Notes: generated by a model from the sequence alone, not told the origin. A stretch of DNA of 64,000 nucleotides from Paucisalibacillus algeriensis (GCF_000577245.1 NZ_CBYO010000022.1:186001-250000); one strand, 5' to 3'; positions 27,928-38,200 are shown, numbered from the stretch's first letter. A program made the numbers and translations.

Positions 27928-29121
27928 TCATTCTGTTTCCTCACTATTTTCCGATGAACCCACAATTGGAACATATCCGGTTTTCTCAATGATAGATTGC
28001 CCCTGTTCAGACAGAATCCACTTAATAAAAGGATCGATATTTGTATTCTGACTTCCTGCCGTGACAACATAAAATTCGGAAGTAATTGGATAATCCCCAC
28101 TTTTAATCGTTTCTTCTGTAGGTGGTACACCTTCAATAGCTAAATGACGGATAGCATTATTTTGAACCATTTCATTGGAGAAGAAGCGGAAAGTATATCC
28201 AATGGCATTTTTATAATTTTTATAGTCTGCGGTTTCTTCAATAATACCGCCCATTAAGCTAACAATATCATCCGAAGGTGCTTCCATGATTGGTGTATCA
28301 CCCATTAAATTTTCAAGTGCAGTCTGGCTTCCGCTGTCAGCTGGTCTTTGGAAAGCTCGGATAGAATCATTAGCTCCACCAACATCTTTCCAATTTGTTA
28401 TTTTTCCAGAGTAAATATCCTTTATTTGATTTAACGTTAAATCACTAACTTCATTCCTTGAATTGGCGAAAAACACAAATGCCTCTTTCCCTATCGGTGT
28501 GAGTTTTAACTCTACGCCTCTAATTTTGGCACGATTTATTTGTGCCTTAGATGGAGCAGCAGCAAATATCATATCTACCTCGCCATTAATTAATGTATCA
28601 TAAGCAACTTGTGTTCGATTGGACATTACCTCACTAGCGTATACATCATACCCTTTTTCCGGATATGTAGCTTGTGCAAAAGCAGCATAAATTGGATACA
28701 AGGCGGTAGCGCCATCGATAATAAGGAGTTGTCCCTCCATTTTAAAGGTAGCTGGTTCGTCAAGTTTCACCGCTTTTGTATCTTCCACAAAAGGTTGATA
28801 CTCAAATAAATCCACATCTCCATTGCTTATAGTTGGAATCCCTCTATCATAGGCACTAATCACTTCATGAACAACAACAGAAAGCACTGCTACTATAACA
28901 AACCCTAACAATGTTCGACGAAGCATTTTCCCTTTTAAGAATGGAAAGAAGCTATTAAAAACAAAAAACAGAAATCCGAGTGCAACCGCAATGATGAATG
29001 GAGTATAAAATTCTTGTACACCAAATAATAAAGTAAAAACACTAGCGATAAAAGCAAATATACCAACCACACCACTTATTAATAGAAATAATAAAATTCG
29101 AACTCTTGCACTACGCTTCAT
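27928..29121 (-). CDS. membrane-anchored PstS-like substrate-binding protein
   Basis: Three hydrophobic segments occupy residues about 8-90, followed by a periplasmic-binding-protein domain of the PstS/PBP-like class. This has LLIIDGATALYPIYAAFAQA, then NGEVDMIFAAAPSK, the motif DIYSGKITNWKDVGG, and RPADSGSQTALENLMG. Such domains bind phosphate or related oxyanions. No pstC, pstA or pstB is adjacent, and a lipobox is absent, so it is more likely a sensor or accessory protein than an ordinary transporter component. Confidence 0.8.
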   Translation of the reverse strand: MKRSARVRILLFLLISGVVGIFAFIASVFTLLFGVQEFYTPFIIAVALGFLFFVFNSFFPFLKGKMLRRTLLGFVIVAVLSVVVHEVISAYDRGIPTISNGDVDLFEYQPFVEDTKAVKLDEPATFKMEGQLLIIDGATALYPIYAAFAQATYPEKGYDVYASEVMSNRTQVAYDTLINGEVDMIFAAAPSKAQINRAKIRGVELKLTPIGKEAFVFFANSRNEVSDLTLNQIKDIYSGKITNWKDVGGANDSIRAFQRPADSGSQTALENLMGDTPIMEAPSDDIVSLMGGIIEETADYKNYKNAIGYTFRFFSNEMVQNNAIRHLAIEGVPPTEETIKSGDYPITSEFYVVTAGSQNTNIDPFIKWILSEQGQSIIEKTGYVPIVGSSENSEETE

Positions 29122-29303
29122 GTTAATTTGCTCCTCTTTGGCTACTATATTGACCTATCCTATCTAGCTTTAATATCTAACGTTGCAGTTATAATGATTT
29201 GCTATCCCCAAACTATTGTTCATTGGAAATAGTAACTTAATTATCCAAGATAAAAAAACATAAATTCCCATTTAATTGTACCCAATATTCTAAATTGCGA
29301 CAA

Positions 29304-29338
29304 CAAAAAAAGTAGCATTAGATCCAATCTAATGCTAC
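29304..29338 (-). terminator. intrinsic terminator of the GH13-like gene
   Basis: Perfect 12-bp stem GTAGCATTAGAT / ATCTAATGCTAC with a 3-nt loop, giving a T7 tail on the minus strand. Confidence 0.88.
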
Positions 29339-29350
29339 GGAAGTTTGTGC

Positions 29351-30847
29351 TTATTTTGCTTCACGTTTTTTTTGTTTTCTACTCAAATAAACTACTGCAC
29401 TTATAAATAATACAAGAACCACAACGATTGGGGTAATAAACATCCAATTCAGACCGGAGTTTTCTTCAATAATATATACATCTGCAGATTCTCTAGCAAG
29501 AGCAACTTTATATTCTCCATCTGCCGTCTCACGAACTAGATCATCCCCAAGGAGACCCCGTAATTGTAAATCAGATTCTAAATCTGTAATATTTACCCTT
29601 CTTGATTCACTATCATTATTTACCGCAATATACATTGTTTCCTCTTCATAGGAGCGCTTAAACAGGCTCATCCCTTGATCGGAACCAACTAACTCAAAAT
29701 CGCCGTACTGTAAAACTGGAAACTTTACTCGTAGCGCCAGTACCTTAGAAAAGACTTCTTCCAGATCTTGATCACCGCTATTAAAGTTTACCAACTGTTG
29801 AACCTGCTCCATTCCCGAGCCGTACATTGGAATGTTTGAACCTTGAAAAATATAAGGAACACCGGGAGTTGTCAATAGATAAACAAGTGCGAGATTCCAT
29901 GTGTTCACATCATCACGTTTGTTCTCAGCAGCAAGTTGAGTAAAACGATCCATTGATTTATTATCCACATAGATAAGGCCGCTTTCTCCTCCAAGTCCTT
30001 TCCATTTCTCATAGATGTTATCTACCGGAGTATCCGCTTTAGCAAATACATCCACAATAGCTTGAGAAAGAGCTTGATTTTCTATTACATCAATAGTTGA
30101 CATGTTCCATAAGTCGGTAGGTTCTTCTTCAGAAAGAATATCAGCGATTAAATAGATGTCAGGCTTATCGGCTTTCAGCTCACTTGTTAGTGAATGAACA
30201 AAATCTACAGATGAATAATCAGCAGCATGTAAAACAAATCCATCCACATTACCTTCATTCATCCAATACTTAGCAACATCAATTAACATGTCTTGTACTT
30301 CTGGATTTTCTTGATTTAATACCGAAACATTTTCTAACCAAGGTTCATTGGTTATATCGATTTCTGAATCTTGAACAATCCAATCTTGTTTATCTGGATC
30401 AGATACAATAGGATGACTATCAGCTACATAATTAGTAACAAGCTCAAGAATGACCTTCATATCTCGGTTATGTGCTTCTTGTACTAGTGTTTGCAAATCT
30501 TCCAAGTTACCAAACTGTTCTTCTACGGAATAAAAATCTTCAACCCAGTATCCGTGATAACCATCGGTAGTATTTTCCATAATTGGTGATAGAGAGATAG
30601 CTGTGAAGCCTAAGTCTTTAAGGTCATCTAGCTTTAACGTTATTCCTTCTAAATCACCACCATGATATGCATATGGGTCATCTATCCGGACTTGATCACT
30701 AAAGGCTTGGTTTCCATTGTTAAAGCGGTCTACCAAAATGTTATAAATAATTTCTTCTTGAATAGGATTTTCCTCTGCAAAGCTTACTGCTGGATATGCA
30801 CTCATAAATAACAGTATCGCTAAACTTAAAATTGACATTCTTTTCAT
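29351..30847 (-). CDS. membrane-anchored GH13 alpha-amylase-like protein, probably inactive
   Basis: Signal peptide (1-24), a GH13 barrel and a C-terminal membrane anchor (LNWMFITPIVVVLVLFISAV) followed by a basic tail. The fold is clear from YNILVDRFNNGNQAF, YHGGDLEGITLKLDDLKDLG and TPGVPYIFQGSNIPM. The catalytic signatures are altered: region I reads LELVTNYV (usual DxVxNH), region II VDGFVLHAAD (usual GFRLDA, so nucleophile Asp is His), region III YLIADIL (usual GE), region IV VDNKSMDRF (usual NHD). Yet the frame is intact. I infer a glycan-binding or structural role. Confidence 0.85.
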   Translation of the reverse strand: MKRMSILSLAILLFMSAYPAVSFAEENPIQEEIIYNILVDRFNNGNQAFSDQVRIDDPYAYHGGDLEGITLKLDDLKDLGFTAISLSPIMENTTDGYHGYWVEDFYSVEEQFGNLEDLQTLVQEAHNRDMKVILELVTNYVADSHPIVSDPDKQDWIVQDSEIDITNEPWLENVSVLNQENPEVQDMLIDVAKYWMNEGNVDGFVLHAADYSSVDFVHSLTSELKADKPDIYLIADILSEEEPTDLWNMSTIDVIENQALSQAIVDVFAKADTPVDNIYEKWKGLGGESGLIYVDNKSMDRFTQLAAENKRDDVNTWNLALVYLLTTPGVPYIFQGSNIPMYGSGMEQVQQLVNFNSGDQDLEEVFSKVLALRVKFPVLQYGDFELVGSDQGMSLFKRSYEEETMYIAVNNDSESRRVNITDLESDLQLRGLLGDDLVRETADGEYKVALARESADVYIIEENSGLNWMFITPIVVVLVLFISAVVYLSRKQKKREAK

Positions 30848-30991
30848 TCTTTGTCCTCCAGCTTTTTATAGGCTGATCCCATAAACAATGTTGTTTCCCA
30901 TAGATCGTAGCCCTTATATATACATGTATTTATTATTACCTTTATCATTAAATAATCAACCAAATCTATTAAATTGTAGAAAAAACGACAT

Positions 30992-31031
30992 AAAAAAGAG
31001 GATGATTAAGGGCTGTACCTTGAACATCCTC
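30992..31031 (-). terminator. intrinsic terminator of yisL
   Basis: GAGGATG / CATCCTC outer stem with inner AAGG/CCTT pairing, T6 on the minus strand. Confidence 0.65.
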
Positions 31032-31040
31032 ACGAACTTG

Positions 31041-31409
31041 TTACATAAATCCGCCTTCTAATCGGAAAAAACCTAAAATTAAAGTGATTAAAAATGAGAT
31101 TAATAACACGCTCCAACCAACTTTAGCTGGATCACCATCTTTAATTTTTCCGAGAGTCATTTCCATTCCAGCTATTACCCCTACTCCAGCTAAGCCTTTA
31201 ATAATAGCTTCCACAGTCATCGTACCACTACCATTTAAGTAATGCATGATTAAATCTCCACCGGAATATAAAATTAGTAGATAATCTAGTCGAAGAATCA
31301 TTTGTACAATTTTAGCTGCTTTTTCTTTACCTTGCTTATGTAATACTAGTGATACAATAAACAGAATGATCGCAAGTACCCATGCTGTTACATGTAAATG
31401 TGTATTCAT
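31041..31409 (-). CDS. yisL: YisL / UPF0344 (DUF1516) membrane protein
   Basis: A 122-residue protein with four membrane segments. The start HLHVTAWVLAIILFIVSLVL and the motif ILRLDYLLILYSGGDLI identify DUF1516. Function unknown. In B. subtilis yisL lies near gerP and addAB, as here. The ATG follows TAGGAGGAAA. Confidence 0.92.
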   Translation of the reverse strand: MNTHLHVTAWVLAIILFIVSLVLHKQGKEKAAKIVQMILRLDYLLILYSGGDLIMHYLNGSGTMTVEAIIKGLAGVGVIAGMEMTLGKIKDGDPAKVGWSVLLISFLITLILGFFRLEGGFM

Positions 31410-31623
31410 TATTTTCCTCCTATTTCTAAAACAAGTCTATAACATATCTATTCTATCATATCATGGATAAGAACGATTACATATGAAAAATTATTGACAA
31501 TAATAATCTATTTTATTCTTTTCATAGATTCAAGACTAAAATTCCTGCATTTTCCTTCATAGCAATTTCAGTTTAACAATTTTCTAAGTTGTGTTACATT
31601 TGCTATATAGGAGGCGAATTATT

Positions 31624-32820
31624 ATGACAAACTTTAGTGAAAAAATAATAAATCAAACTGATAACTTTGGTGCAAAAAACTATCATCCACTGCCAGTTGT
31701 TGTAGCAAAAGCAGAGGGAGTTTGGGTAGAAGATCCTGAAGGTAATCGTTATATGGATATGCTAAGTGCATATTCTGCTGTCAACCAAGGACATCGACAT
31801 CCAAAAATAATTGATGCTTTAGTTGAACAAGCAGGGCGTGTTACACTAACCTCCCGAGCTTTCCATAATGACCAATTAGGTCCATGGTATGAAAAAGTAT
31901 GTAAGCTTACGAATAAAGATATGGCTCTTCCCATGAATACTGGTGCAGAAGCCGTCGAAACAGCTGTAAAAGCAGCTCGCCGTTGGGCATACGATGTTAA
32001 AGGTGTTCCAGAAAACAAAGCGGAAATTATTGCATGTGAAGGAAACTTCCACGGTCGTACAATGCTTGCCGTTTCTCTTTCATCGGAAGCTGAATACAAA
32101 CGTGGATTCGGTCCAATGCTACCCGGAATAAAACTAATTCCTTATGGTGATATCGAAGCACTTAAAGCTGCAATAAACGAAAATACTGCAGGGTTCCTTT
32201 TCGAACCAATCCAAGGGGAAGCTGGTATTGTCATTCCACCAGAAGGATTCTTAAAAGAAGCATATGAGGTATGTAAAGAAAATAATGTTCTTTATATTGC
32301 AGATGAGATTCAAGCTGGTCTAGCACGTACAGGTAAAATGTTTGCCAATGACTGGGAAGAAGTTGAGCCTGATATGTTGATTCTTGGTAAAGCACTTGGT
32401 GGTGGCGTAATGCCTATTTCCTGTGTGGTTGCCAATAAAGATATCCTAGGAGTATTTAACCCAGGTTCTCACGGTTCTACATTTGGTGGTAACCCGTTAG
32501 CTTGTGCAGTTTCCATTGCTTCCCTAGATGTTTTAGAAGACGAAAAATTAGCAGAACGTTCCCTGGAACTAGGAAATTATATGATGCAGGAACTGAGAGG
32601 CATCGACAATCCAAAGATTAAAGAAGTGCGCGGAAAAGGTTTATTTATAGGGGTAGAACTAACAGAATCTGCTCGCCCTTACTGTGAAGCATTGAAAGAA
32701 AAAGGTTTACTATGTAAAGAAACACATGAAAACGTAATCCGCTTCGCACCACCACTAATCATCAGTAAAAAAGATTTAGATTGGGCATTAGGTCATATTA
32801 AGGAAGTATTGAAGGGTTAA
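31624..32820 (+). CDS. rocD: ornithine aminotransferase
   Basis: Class III PLP aminotransferase converting ornithine and 2-oxoglutarate to glutamate semialdehyde in arginine catabolism. PLP phosphate contact [20 protein letters not shown], Asp in [15 protein letters not shown], and Schiff-base Lys in [12 protein letters not shown] are present. It is 398 aa from ATG 31624, which has AGGAGG nine bases upstream; the 11 in-frame codons before it contain the SD. Unlike B. subtilis there are no rocE/rocF genes beside it, so its expression unit is single. Confidence 0.95.
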   Translation: MTNFSEKIINQTDNFGAKNYHPLPVVVAKAEGVWVEDPEGNRYMDMLSAYSAVNQGHRHPKIIDALVEQAGRVTLTSRAFHNDQLGPWYEKVCKLTNKDMALPMNTGAEAVETAVKAARRWAYDVKGVPENKAEIIACEGNFHGRTMLAVSLSSEAEYKRGFGPMLPGIKLIPYGDIEALKAAINENTAGFLFEPIQGEAGIVIPPEGFLKEAYEVCKENNVLYIADEIQAGLARTGKMFANDWEEVEPDMLILGKALGGGVMPISCVVANKDILGVFNPGSHGSTFGGNPLACAVSIASLDVLEDEKLAERSLELGNYMMQELRGIDNPKIKEVRGKGLFIGVELTESARPYCEALKEKGLLCKETHENVIRFAPPLIISKKDLDWALGHIKEVLKG

Positions 32821-33107
32821 CTAAGTAAATGCCGCACTAGGTGTGCGGCATTTTTTTGATAGGTATGGAGCATGTTTATTGCTGGGGACGGCTGGTGTAT
32901 GGTTTCTCTCTTCGCGCACAAGGTTGCAGTCCTCCGGTGCATGCTCATCCATTTCGGGCTCATGGTTAATATTCTCGGGCTGATTCTCATCAACTTCAGG
33001 CTCATGATCACTATTCTTGGGTGTAACCTCACCAACAACGAGCTTATGATTGCAATTTTTCCAGGTGCAACCTCCCCAACTTCGGTCATATAATTACAAT
33101 TCTCAGG
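32821..33107 (-). pseudogene. decayed 14-residue tandem-repeat coding locus
   Basis: Degenerate direct repeats of 42 bp run from about 32900 to 33107. On the minus strand they read as 14-residue units such as DHEPEVDENQPENI and NHEPEMDEHAPEDC, preceded by NHKLVVGEVTPKNS. A further upstream unit, NYMTEVGEVAPG, is in another frame because two extra bases near 33055-33062 shift it. No start codon or SD heads the frame. The plus-strand reading (MFIAGDGWCM...) is hydrophobic and less regular. I read this as a pseudogene of an acidic repeat protein whose family I cannot name. Confidence 0.55.
32829..32857 (+). terminator. intrinsic terminator of rocD
   Basis: Perfect 9-bp stem ATGCCGCAC / GTGCGGCAT, 5-nt loop, then a T7 tract (32851-32857). 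Confidence 0.93.
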
Positions 33108-33178
33108 TAAATGTTATATCTTCCAATTCGAATCCCGCAAAAATCCCACTCCACCCTTTCAACAAATCCACTACCAAA

Positions 33179-33187
33179 CATAAACTA
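33179..33187 (+). promoter_or_regulatory. candidate SigK -10 element before gerPA
   Basis: CATAAACTA matches the SigK -10 pattern CATAnnnTA, with an AC 15 nt upstream. gerP is SigK/GerE-dependent in B. subtilis. The caveat is that the transcript would begin only about 13 nt before the ATG, at the SD itself, so the true promoter may be further upstream. Confidence 0.3.
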
Positions 33188-33205
33188 ACAAAAAGGAGGG
33201 ATCTT

Positions 33206-33418
33206 ATGCCAGCAAAAGTAGGAGCTGTAAAAATTAATACAGTATCGTCTTCCAGTATTTTCAATATTGGTGATGTATATTCCATGAATCCACAGAGTAG
33301 TGCAAAAACTTATGCTGGTGGAGGATCCTTTAATACTGGAGATGGAAATCGAATTAATCTTAACCAATCACATACGTATGTGTATGACAAAGACTTTATT
33401 GATCAACCGACAACCTAA
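33206..33418 (+). CDS. gerPA: spore germination protein GerPA
   Basis: First gene of the gerP operon; GerP proteins help nutrients pass the spore coat. The 70-residue product MPAKVGAVKINTVSSSSIF then NIGDVYSMNPQSSAKTYAGGG and FNTGD shows the GerPA/GerPF family pattern. ATG at 33206 follows AAGGAGGG. Compared with GerPF it has SSSSIFNIGD rather than GGVVNFGD, which assigns it to PA. Confidence 0.92.
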   Translation: MPAKVGAVKINTVSSSSIFNIGDVYSMNPQSSAKTYAGGGSFNTGDGNRINLNQSHTYVYDKDFIDQPTT

Positions 33419-33432
33419 TGGGGTGAAAACAC

Positions 33433-33633
33433 ATGAATATTACGGTTCATCAATCCATTCATATTAATCTATTAAAAGTAGGTGTGATTTCAAACTCCTC
33501 AGTCTTGCAAATCGGCAGTACTGGGGCAATACAAGCACAGTCGGAGCTTTATAATACCGGTGAATTTACCGAGCCTGCTGAAGAAGCGGCCGCAGTTAGT
33601 GAGGCTCCGCCACTCGTTCCCCTCTCTCCATAG
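33433..33633 (+). CDS. gerPB: spore germination protein GerPB
   Basis: A 66-residue member of the GerPB/PD small-protein group. The N-terminus MNITVHQSIHINLLKVGVIS is followed by NSSVLQIGSTGAIQAQSELYNTG and an Ala/Pro/Glu tail. It starts 14 nt after gerPA with GGGGTGA as SD. Confidence 0.9.
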   Translation: MNITVHQSIHINLLKVGVISNSSVLQIGSTGAIQAQSELYNTGEFTEPAEEAAAVSEAPPLVPLSP

Positions 33634-33731
33634 AATAGGTAGCACAAAATTCACTACGGTGCATAAGATACTTTAGGTATTTGCCTAATCTCATACTAAC
33701 TACTATACATTTAAGCAAGGGGGAGCTAATG

Positions 33732-34310
33732 ATGTACGAGTGGAACAACTACATGTATCAACTTCAGCAAAATCAACAACTACAGAATGAGAAAATTAAG
33801 GAGCTAGAAGAAAGGGTATTTAAACTTGAAAAAAAAATACAAGAAAATAATAGTTTGACTGTTGATAAAATAGAATATCATTTTGACCAACTTAAAATTG
33901 AACGATTAGATGGCACACTTCATATTGGACTATCCCCTAATGAGTTAGCAAATATTGATGATTTGGGTATCCCTACGGTAAAACAGTCCACTGTAGTAAA
34001 TCCAGTGAATCAACAACTCGTTCCTCAATTAAATCAATTTGTTAATGAACGTGGTCCAAAAATGATACGAGAATTAGCCCAGAAATACAAAAAGCCAATT
34101 GACCATAAATTAGAAGGCGATATCATTCACGATATTCTAGGTCAAATACCAGATCGGATTCAGTTTTATGAAAATGAAGCTAGAGAGAAGCATCAAATTA
34201 ATCATCCCCAACAATTAGAAAGCTTTATTTCAGATCATATTCAAAAGGAAGTCTATCATTCTTTACAACGTTTTATAGAAAAATCGGAAGACCAAAAAGG
34301 GGAATCTTAA
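33732..34310 (+). CDS. gerPC: spore germination protein GerPC
   Basis: The largest GerP protein, 192 aa here. The N-terminal half is a Gln/Glu/Lys-rich coiled coil (about residues 5-45, QLQNEKIKELEERVFKLEKK), then a beta region with IEYHFDQLKIERLDGTLHIGL, the family signature. I start at the second of two adjacent ATGs (33732), six bases after AGGGGGAG; the frame opens earlier at 33681 without an SD. Its stop overlaps gerPD by one base (TAATG). Confidence 0.92.
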   Translation: MYEWNNYMYQLQQNQQLQNEKIKELEERVFKLEKKIQENNSLTVDKIEYHFDQLKIERLDGTLHIGLSPNELANIDDLGIPTVKQSTVVNPVNQQLVPQLNQFVNERGPKMIRELAQKYKKPIDHKLEGDIIHDILGQIPDRIQFYENEAREKHQINHPQQLESFISDHIQKEVYHSLQRFIEKSEDQKGES

Positions 34311-34489
34311 TGAATATTGAAGTTCATAATTGGGGGTTATGTGTCGGAAACGTAGCTATTGAAACAGTGGCTTCCTCATCGGTATTTTTAATTGGAGATA
34401 ACGAGGAGATAAAACTATCCTCTTTCTTTGATACACCTCCTGAGTCATACATTGTCGGAAGCCTGGTCCCATTAGCTCCTCAAACGTAA
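34310..34489 (+). CDS. gerPD: spore germination protein GerPD
   Basis: A 59-residue protein whose ATG shares the last A of the gerPC stop, with AAAAGGGG upstream. The sequence VASSSVFLIGDNEEIKLSSF then FDTPPESYIVGSLVPLAP is the GerPD signature (Ser-rich turn, FDTPPES, PLAP ending). Confidence 0.92.
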   Translation: MNIEVHNWGLCVGNVAIETVASSSVFLIGDNEEIKLSSFFDTPPESYIVGSLVPLAPQT

Positions 34490-34504
34490 ACAGAGGTGAT
34501 GAAA

Positions 34505-34894
34505 TTGAATCATCGTTTAGTTCATCTACACATGTGTGCAACTAATTCCATAGCAAGTAGTTCTATCTTTAATATAGGGGATACAGTACATTTTAATCCA
34601 AGATTTAAAGCAATTGCTGTACAACGAGAATCAAATGTTTGGAATGAAACTTATTCTCATGATTTTGAAGATTATTCTATTTTCAAAAGGGATGCCAATT
34701 GGATAGAGATATCGATACCAGTTGAAACATATTACAAGCACCATGATGGTGACATAAAAGTTAAAAATGTATCGATAACCGGTGTCAGCCAAGCTTCTAC
34801 CGTACAGTTTGGTGGTATTAAGAAAATTAATGCCGAATCTCGAATCAAGCATATTCGCATTTTGCAGGATGAAGAAAATAGGACACACCACTGA
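34505..34894 (+). CDS. gerPE: spore germination protein GerPE
   Basis: GerPE family protein with CATNSIASSSIFNIGDTVHF near the N-terminus, then KAIAVQRESNVW, both typical. About 129 aa from TTG 34505, which lies eight bases past GAGG; GTG 34496 and ATG 34499 are in the same frame but too close to that SD. It follows gerPD by 15 nt. Confidence 0.88.
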   Translation: MNHRLVHLHMCATNSIASSSIFNIGDTVHFNPRFKAIAVQRESNVWNETYSHDFEDYSIFKRDANWIEISIPVETYYKHHDGDIKVKNVSITGVSQASTVQFGGIKKINAESRIKHIRILQDEENRTHH

Positions 34895-34954
34895 ACACGG
34901 ATTTATACATTTCATCATATTTTATAATAAATTCATTATTAGTAGGTGTACTCT

Positions 34955-35173
34955 ATGCCATCAATCGTCGGACCAATTAAAATCAATAGTATAAGCGGAG
35001 GAGTAGTTAATTTTGGAGACTCTTTTTATTTATCTCCAAAAAGCACCTCCAAAACAAGTGCTGGATCCGGATCTTTAAATACCGGGGACTTTATCAATAC
35101 TAATACAGGTGCAAGCTTAACAAACCCAATTGACCCAGATGTCAACGACCAAAATCAAACAGCAAATGCATAA
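34955..35173 (+). CDS. gerPF: spore germination protein GerPF
   Basis: Last gene of the operon; 72 aa. MPSIVGPIKINSISGGVVNF followed by GDSFYLSPKSTSKTSAGSGS and ending NPIDPDVNDQNQ is nearly identical in layout to B. subtilis GerPF. ATG at 34955 follows AGTAGGTG. A paralogue of GerPA. Confidence 0.95.
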   Translation: MPSIVGPIKINSISGGVVNFGDSFYLSPKSTSKTSAGSGSLNTGDFINTNTGASLTNPIDPDVNDQNQTANA

Positions 35174-35220
35174 AAATTGCATGAAGCTAGATATCATTGC
35201 ATATAACTTTTTCCTTAAGA

Positions 35221-35259
35221 AAAATCCGTCTCTTACCTGTAGCAAGGAGACGGATTTTT
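35221..35259. terminator. bidirectional terminator between gerPF and addA
   Basis: Perfect 12-bp stem AAAATCCGTCTC / GAGACGGATTTT with a 14-nt loop and T-runs on both sides, between convergent operons. Confidence 0.92.
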
Positions 35260-35263
35260 GCTG

Positions 35264-38200
35264 TTACTCATTCGGAACTTTTACTAATAATTGTTTACTG
35301 AAGAAATAGAGATAGGTTTCCTCAACAGGTGATTTCCATATTGTCTCAAGTGCATGTCGATATAAGGATAGCTGAACTTTATATCGATTGATAAGTTTTT
35401 CAATAATGGTATCTGTTACTTCATCTTGTTGAATAGAATCTGTCTTATAATCCAAGATTATCCAACCTTTACCGGAAGGAATCACTGCATCGAACACCCC
35501 TTGGACCAGAACTTGCTCATTCGTATCACTTTTCCAATTAGCATAGACATCACTTGCCGGTAGTGTGATACTAAACGGGACCTCGCGATAAACCTTTTCT
35601 GCCTGTAGCATTTCCAGCGCAATTTCCGTATCAAAAAACTTCTCAACTGCCTTTATATCAACGGAATCCGCTTCCTGTCTACGTAAAATTTCACGTTCCA
35701 CTAAACTCTCTACAAATTCAAGGATTTCTTCTCGTTCCATTTTTCGACGGAATGGAATATGTTGCATCACTGTATGCATTGCTGTCCCTTTTTCAGCAGC
35801 AGAAAGCGTCTTTTCCTTTTGCATGAAAACAGGCTTTTTGACTATTGGCGTTTTAAATGGCTGTACAAGTTGTGTTGCGCTATACTCGTCTTTAATTTCA
35901 CGTTGCCTTTTGATTTCAGTTACACTTTGTTTAGCGCGTGAATGTGCAGCCTCAACATATGGGTATTTATAAGATAGTCGCTTTTCAACAAGCGTATCAA
36001 GTTTCTCATCTTCTAAATCAACAGGTTGCCAAGCTTGGATCTTTTCCCTGAGTTGTAGATCTTCCTCGATAGACTCTTCATCCAGATTCGCAAGCTCACT
36101 ACCATGTAAAATAGTTATATCCCACTCGGAAGGATCAACTCGTATTTCTTCTAGCACTCTATCCCTTAAATCCTCTGCACGCAGTACTTCTGTATGCTGA
36201 TGACGCATCAAAGCAGGTCCAATCCAGTCTAGATATGATTTAGATTGAATTCTAAAATGAGCAGGTAAAATCCACTCTGAATGCTCCATGATGGACTGCC
36301 ATTTTTCCTGCTTTTTAACAAATGATGCAACATTACCAACCATCACAAGTTTTTCTCTTGCACGGGTTAGTGCTACGTATAGTACACGCATTTCCTCAGC
36401 TAACAACTCTCTTCGTTTTTCCTCTCTTATGGCATGGAAAAATAAAGTCGGGTAGGTAATTCTTTTTACTGGATCGATATATTTTGATGCAAAACCTAAA
36501 TCCTTATGCAGTAAATATCTCTGATTTAAATCCATCATGTTAAACTGCTTATCTACAGCACCTACAATTACTACAGGAAATTCAAGCCCTTTACTTTTAT
36601 GGATCGTCATAATACGAACAACATCTTCCTGTTCACTCAAAGCCCTTGCTGCACCTAAGTCATCCCCTTTTTCCTCCATTCTTTCAATAAAGCGAAGAAA
36701 ACGGAATAATCCACGGAAAGAAGTAGTTTCATAGCCTCTAGCACGATCATATAAAGCTCTTAAATTTGCCTGGCGTTGTCGTCCGCCTGGCATACCACCA
36801 ACAAAATCAAAGTACCCAGTTTCACGGTATATTTGCCATATAAGCTCTGAGAGTGCTCCTTGTCTTGATGCCAATCGGAAACGTTCTAGCAATTGCTTAA
36901 ATCGGTCTAATTTAGTTGTTAGATTATCATGATGCTCTCTACGGTATTTATCTAATGCTTCATAGTATGTGCTTCGTTTATCCGCTAAGCGGACTTTTGC
37001 TAGCTCATTTTCATTTAAGCCAACAATGGGCGATTTTAGTACCGAAGCTAGTGGAATATCTTGTCTAGGATTATCAATTACCTTTAATAGATTTAGCATT
37101 ATTTTTACTTCAATTGCATCAAAATAACCCGTCGATAGTTCTGCATAAACTGGTATACCTTGCTTTTTCAATTCTTCTACGATTGTAGGAGCCCAGGTCA
37201 TTGAACGAAGTAATATGACAATATCTCGATACTGTACATCTCTCATGGTTTCGCTAGCTTTATCCACTACTTGAAGCGGGCTACTATTTTCATTGCCTAT
37301 CCACTTTTTAATTTTCATGGCATAGGCTCTAGCTTCTAGCTGGGCATTTTCAAGATCTTGATAATTTTCCTCTTCCATATTCTCCTCATCGACTGACTTT
37401 TCCTTTTCCTCAGGCATTTCACGGTCGATTATAATAAGCTCGGGATTTGGCTCTTTTAATGGCAAGGTATCATACATTTTATTACCGTAGATTAATTCAG
37501 CATCCTTGTCATAATTGATCTCTCCCAGGTTTTCATCAAGAATCTGTCTGAAGATATAATTTGCTCCAACAAGTACTAGTTCACGACTTCTGAAATTACT
37601 AGCTAAATCAATTCGAGTAGCAGGGTTATCATTTTTAGCGAAACGCTTATATTTTTCAATAAATAATGATGGCTCAGCATGTCTGAAGCGATAAATACTT
37701 TGTTTCACATCCCCAACCATAAACATATTTCCCGGGCCAACCTGGTCACTAATTAATGTGATGATGGTCTCTTGAACAAGGTTTGTATCTTGATATTCAT
37801 CAACAAGTAGCTCACTAAATTGCTTTTGTAGGTTTTTCGCAATAGTTGATGGCTTTGGATCCTCAATCGTTGAGTTTTCATCCAATACTATTTGTAAACA
37901 TAAATGCTCTAAATCTGAAAAATCCACCACTGATTTTTCCCGCTTAGCGATTGCAAATTGGTTAATAAATTCTTTTACAATCTCTGTTAAAGTTTTTACA
38001 ACTGGAGCTATCTCACGCATGTCTTCCACATGTGAGGCTAGCTTTCTTTCAAACCAGTTGCTTTTCATTTTATTCCATTTACTTTTATAACCATCACGTA
38101 ATGTCTTTGCTTTTTCTCTTTTATCCTTATTCACTTTTGGCCTTTTTGTTGAAAGTGGAACAAATGTACTATTACTCATAAATAACTGTATCTCATCCCA

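Noticed and set aside
31749-32099. 116-codon minus-strand frame opposite rocD
   Set aside because: Antisense shadow of rocD without SD or family resemblance.
32872-33093. 73-codon plus-strand frame through the 42-bp repeats
   Set aside because: No SD at its ATG, partly overlaps the region after the rocD terminator, and its repeat translation is irregular compared with the minus-strand reading.
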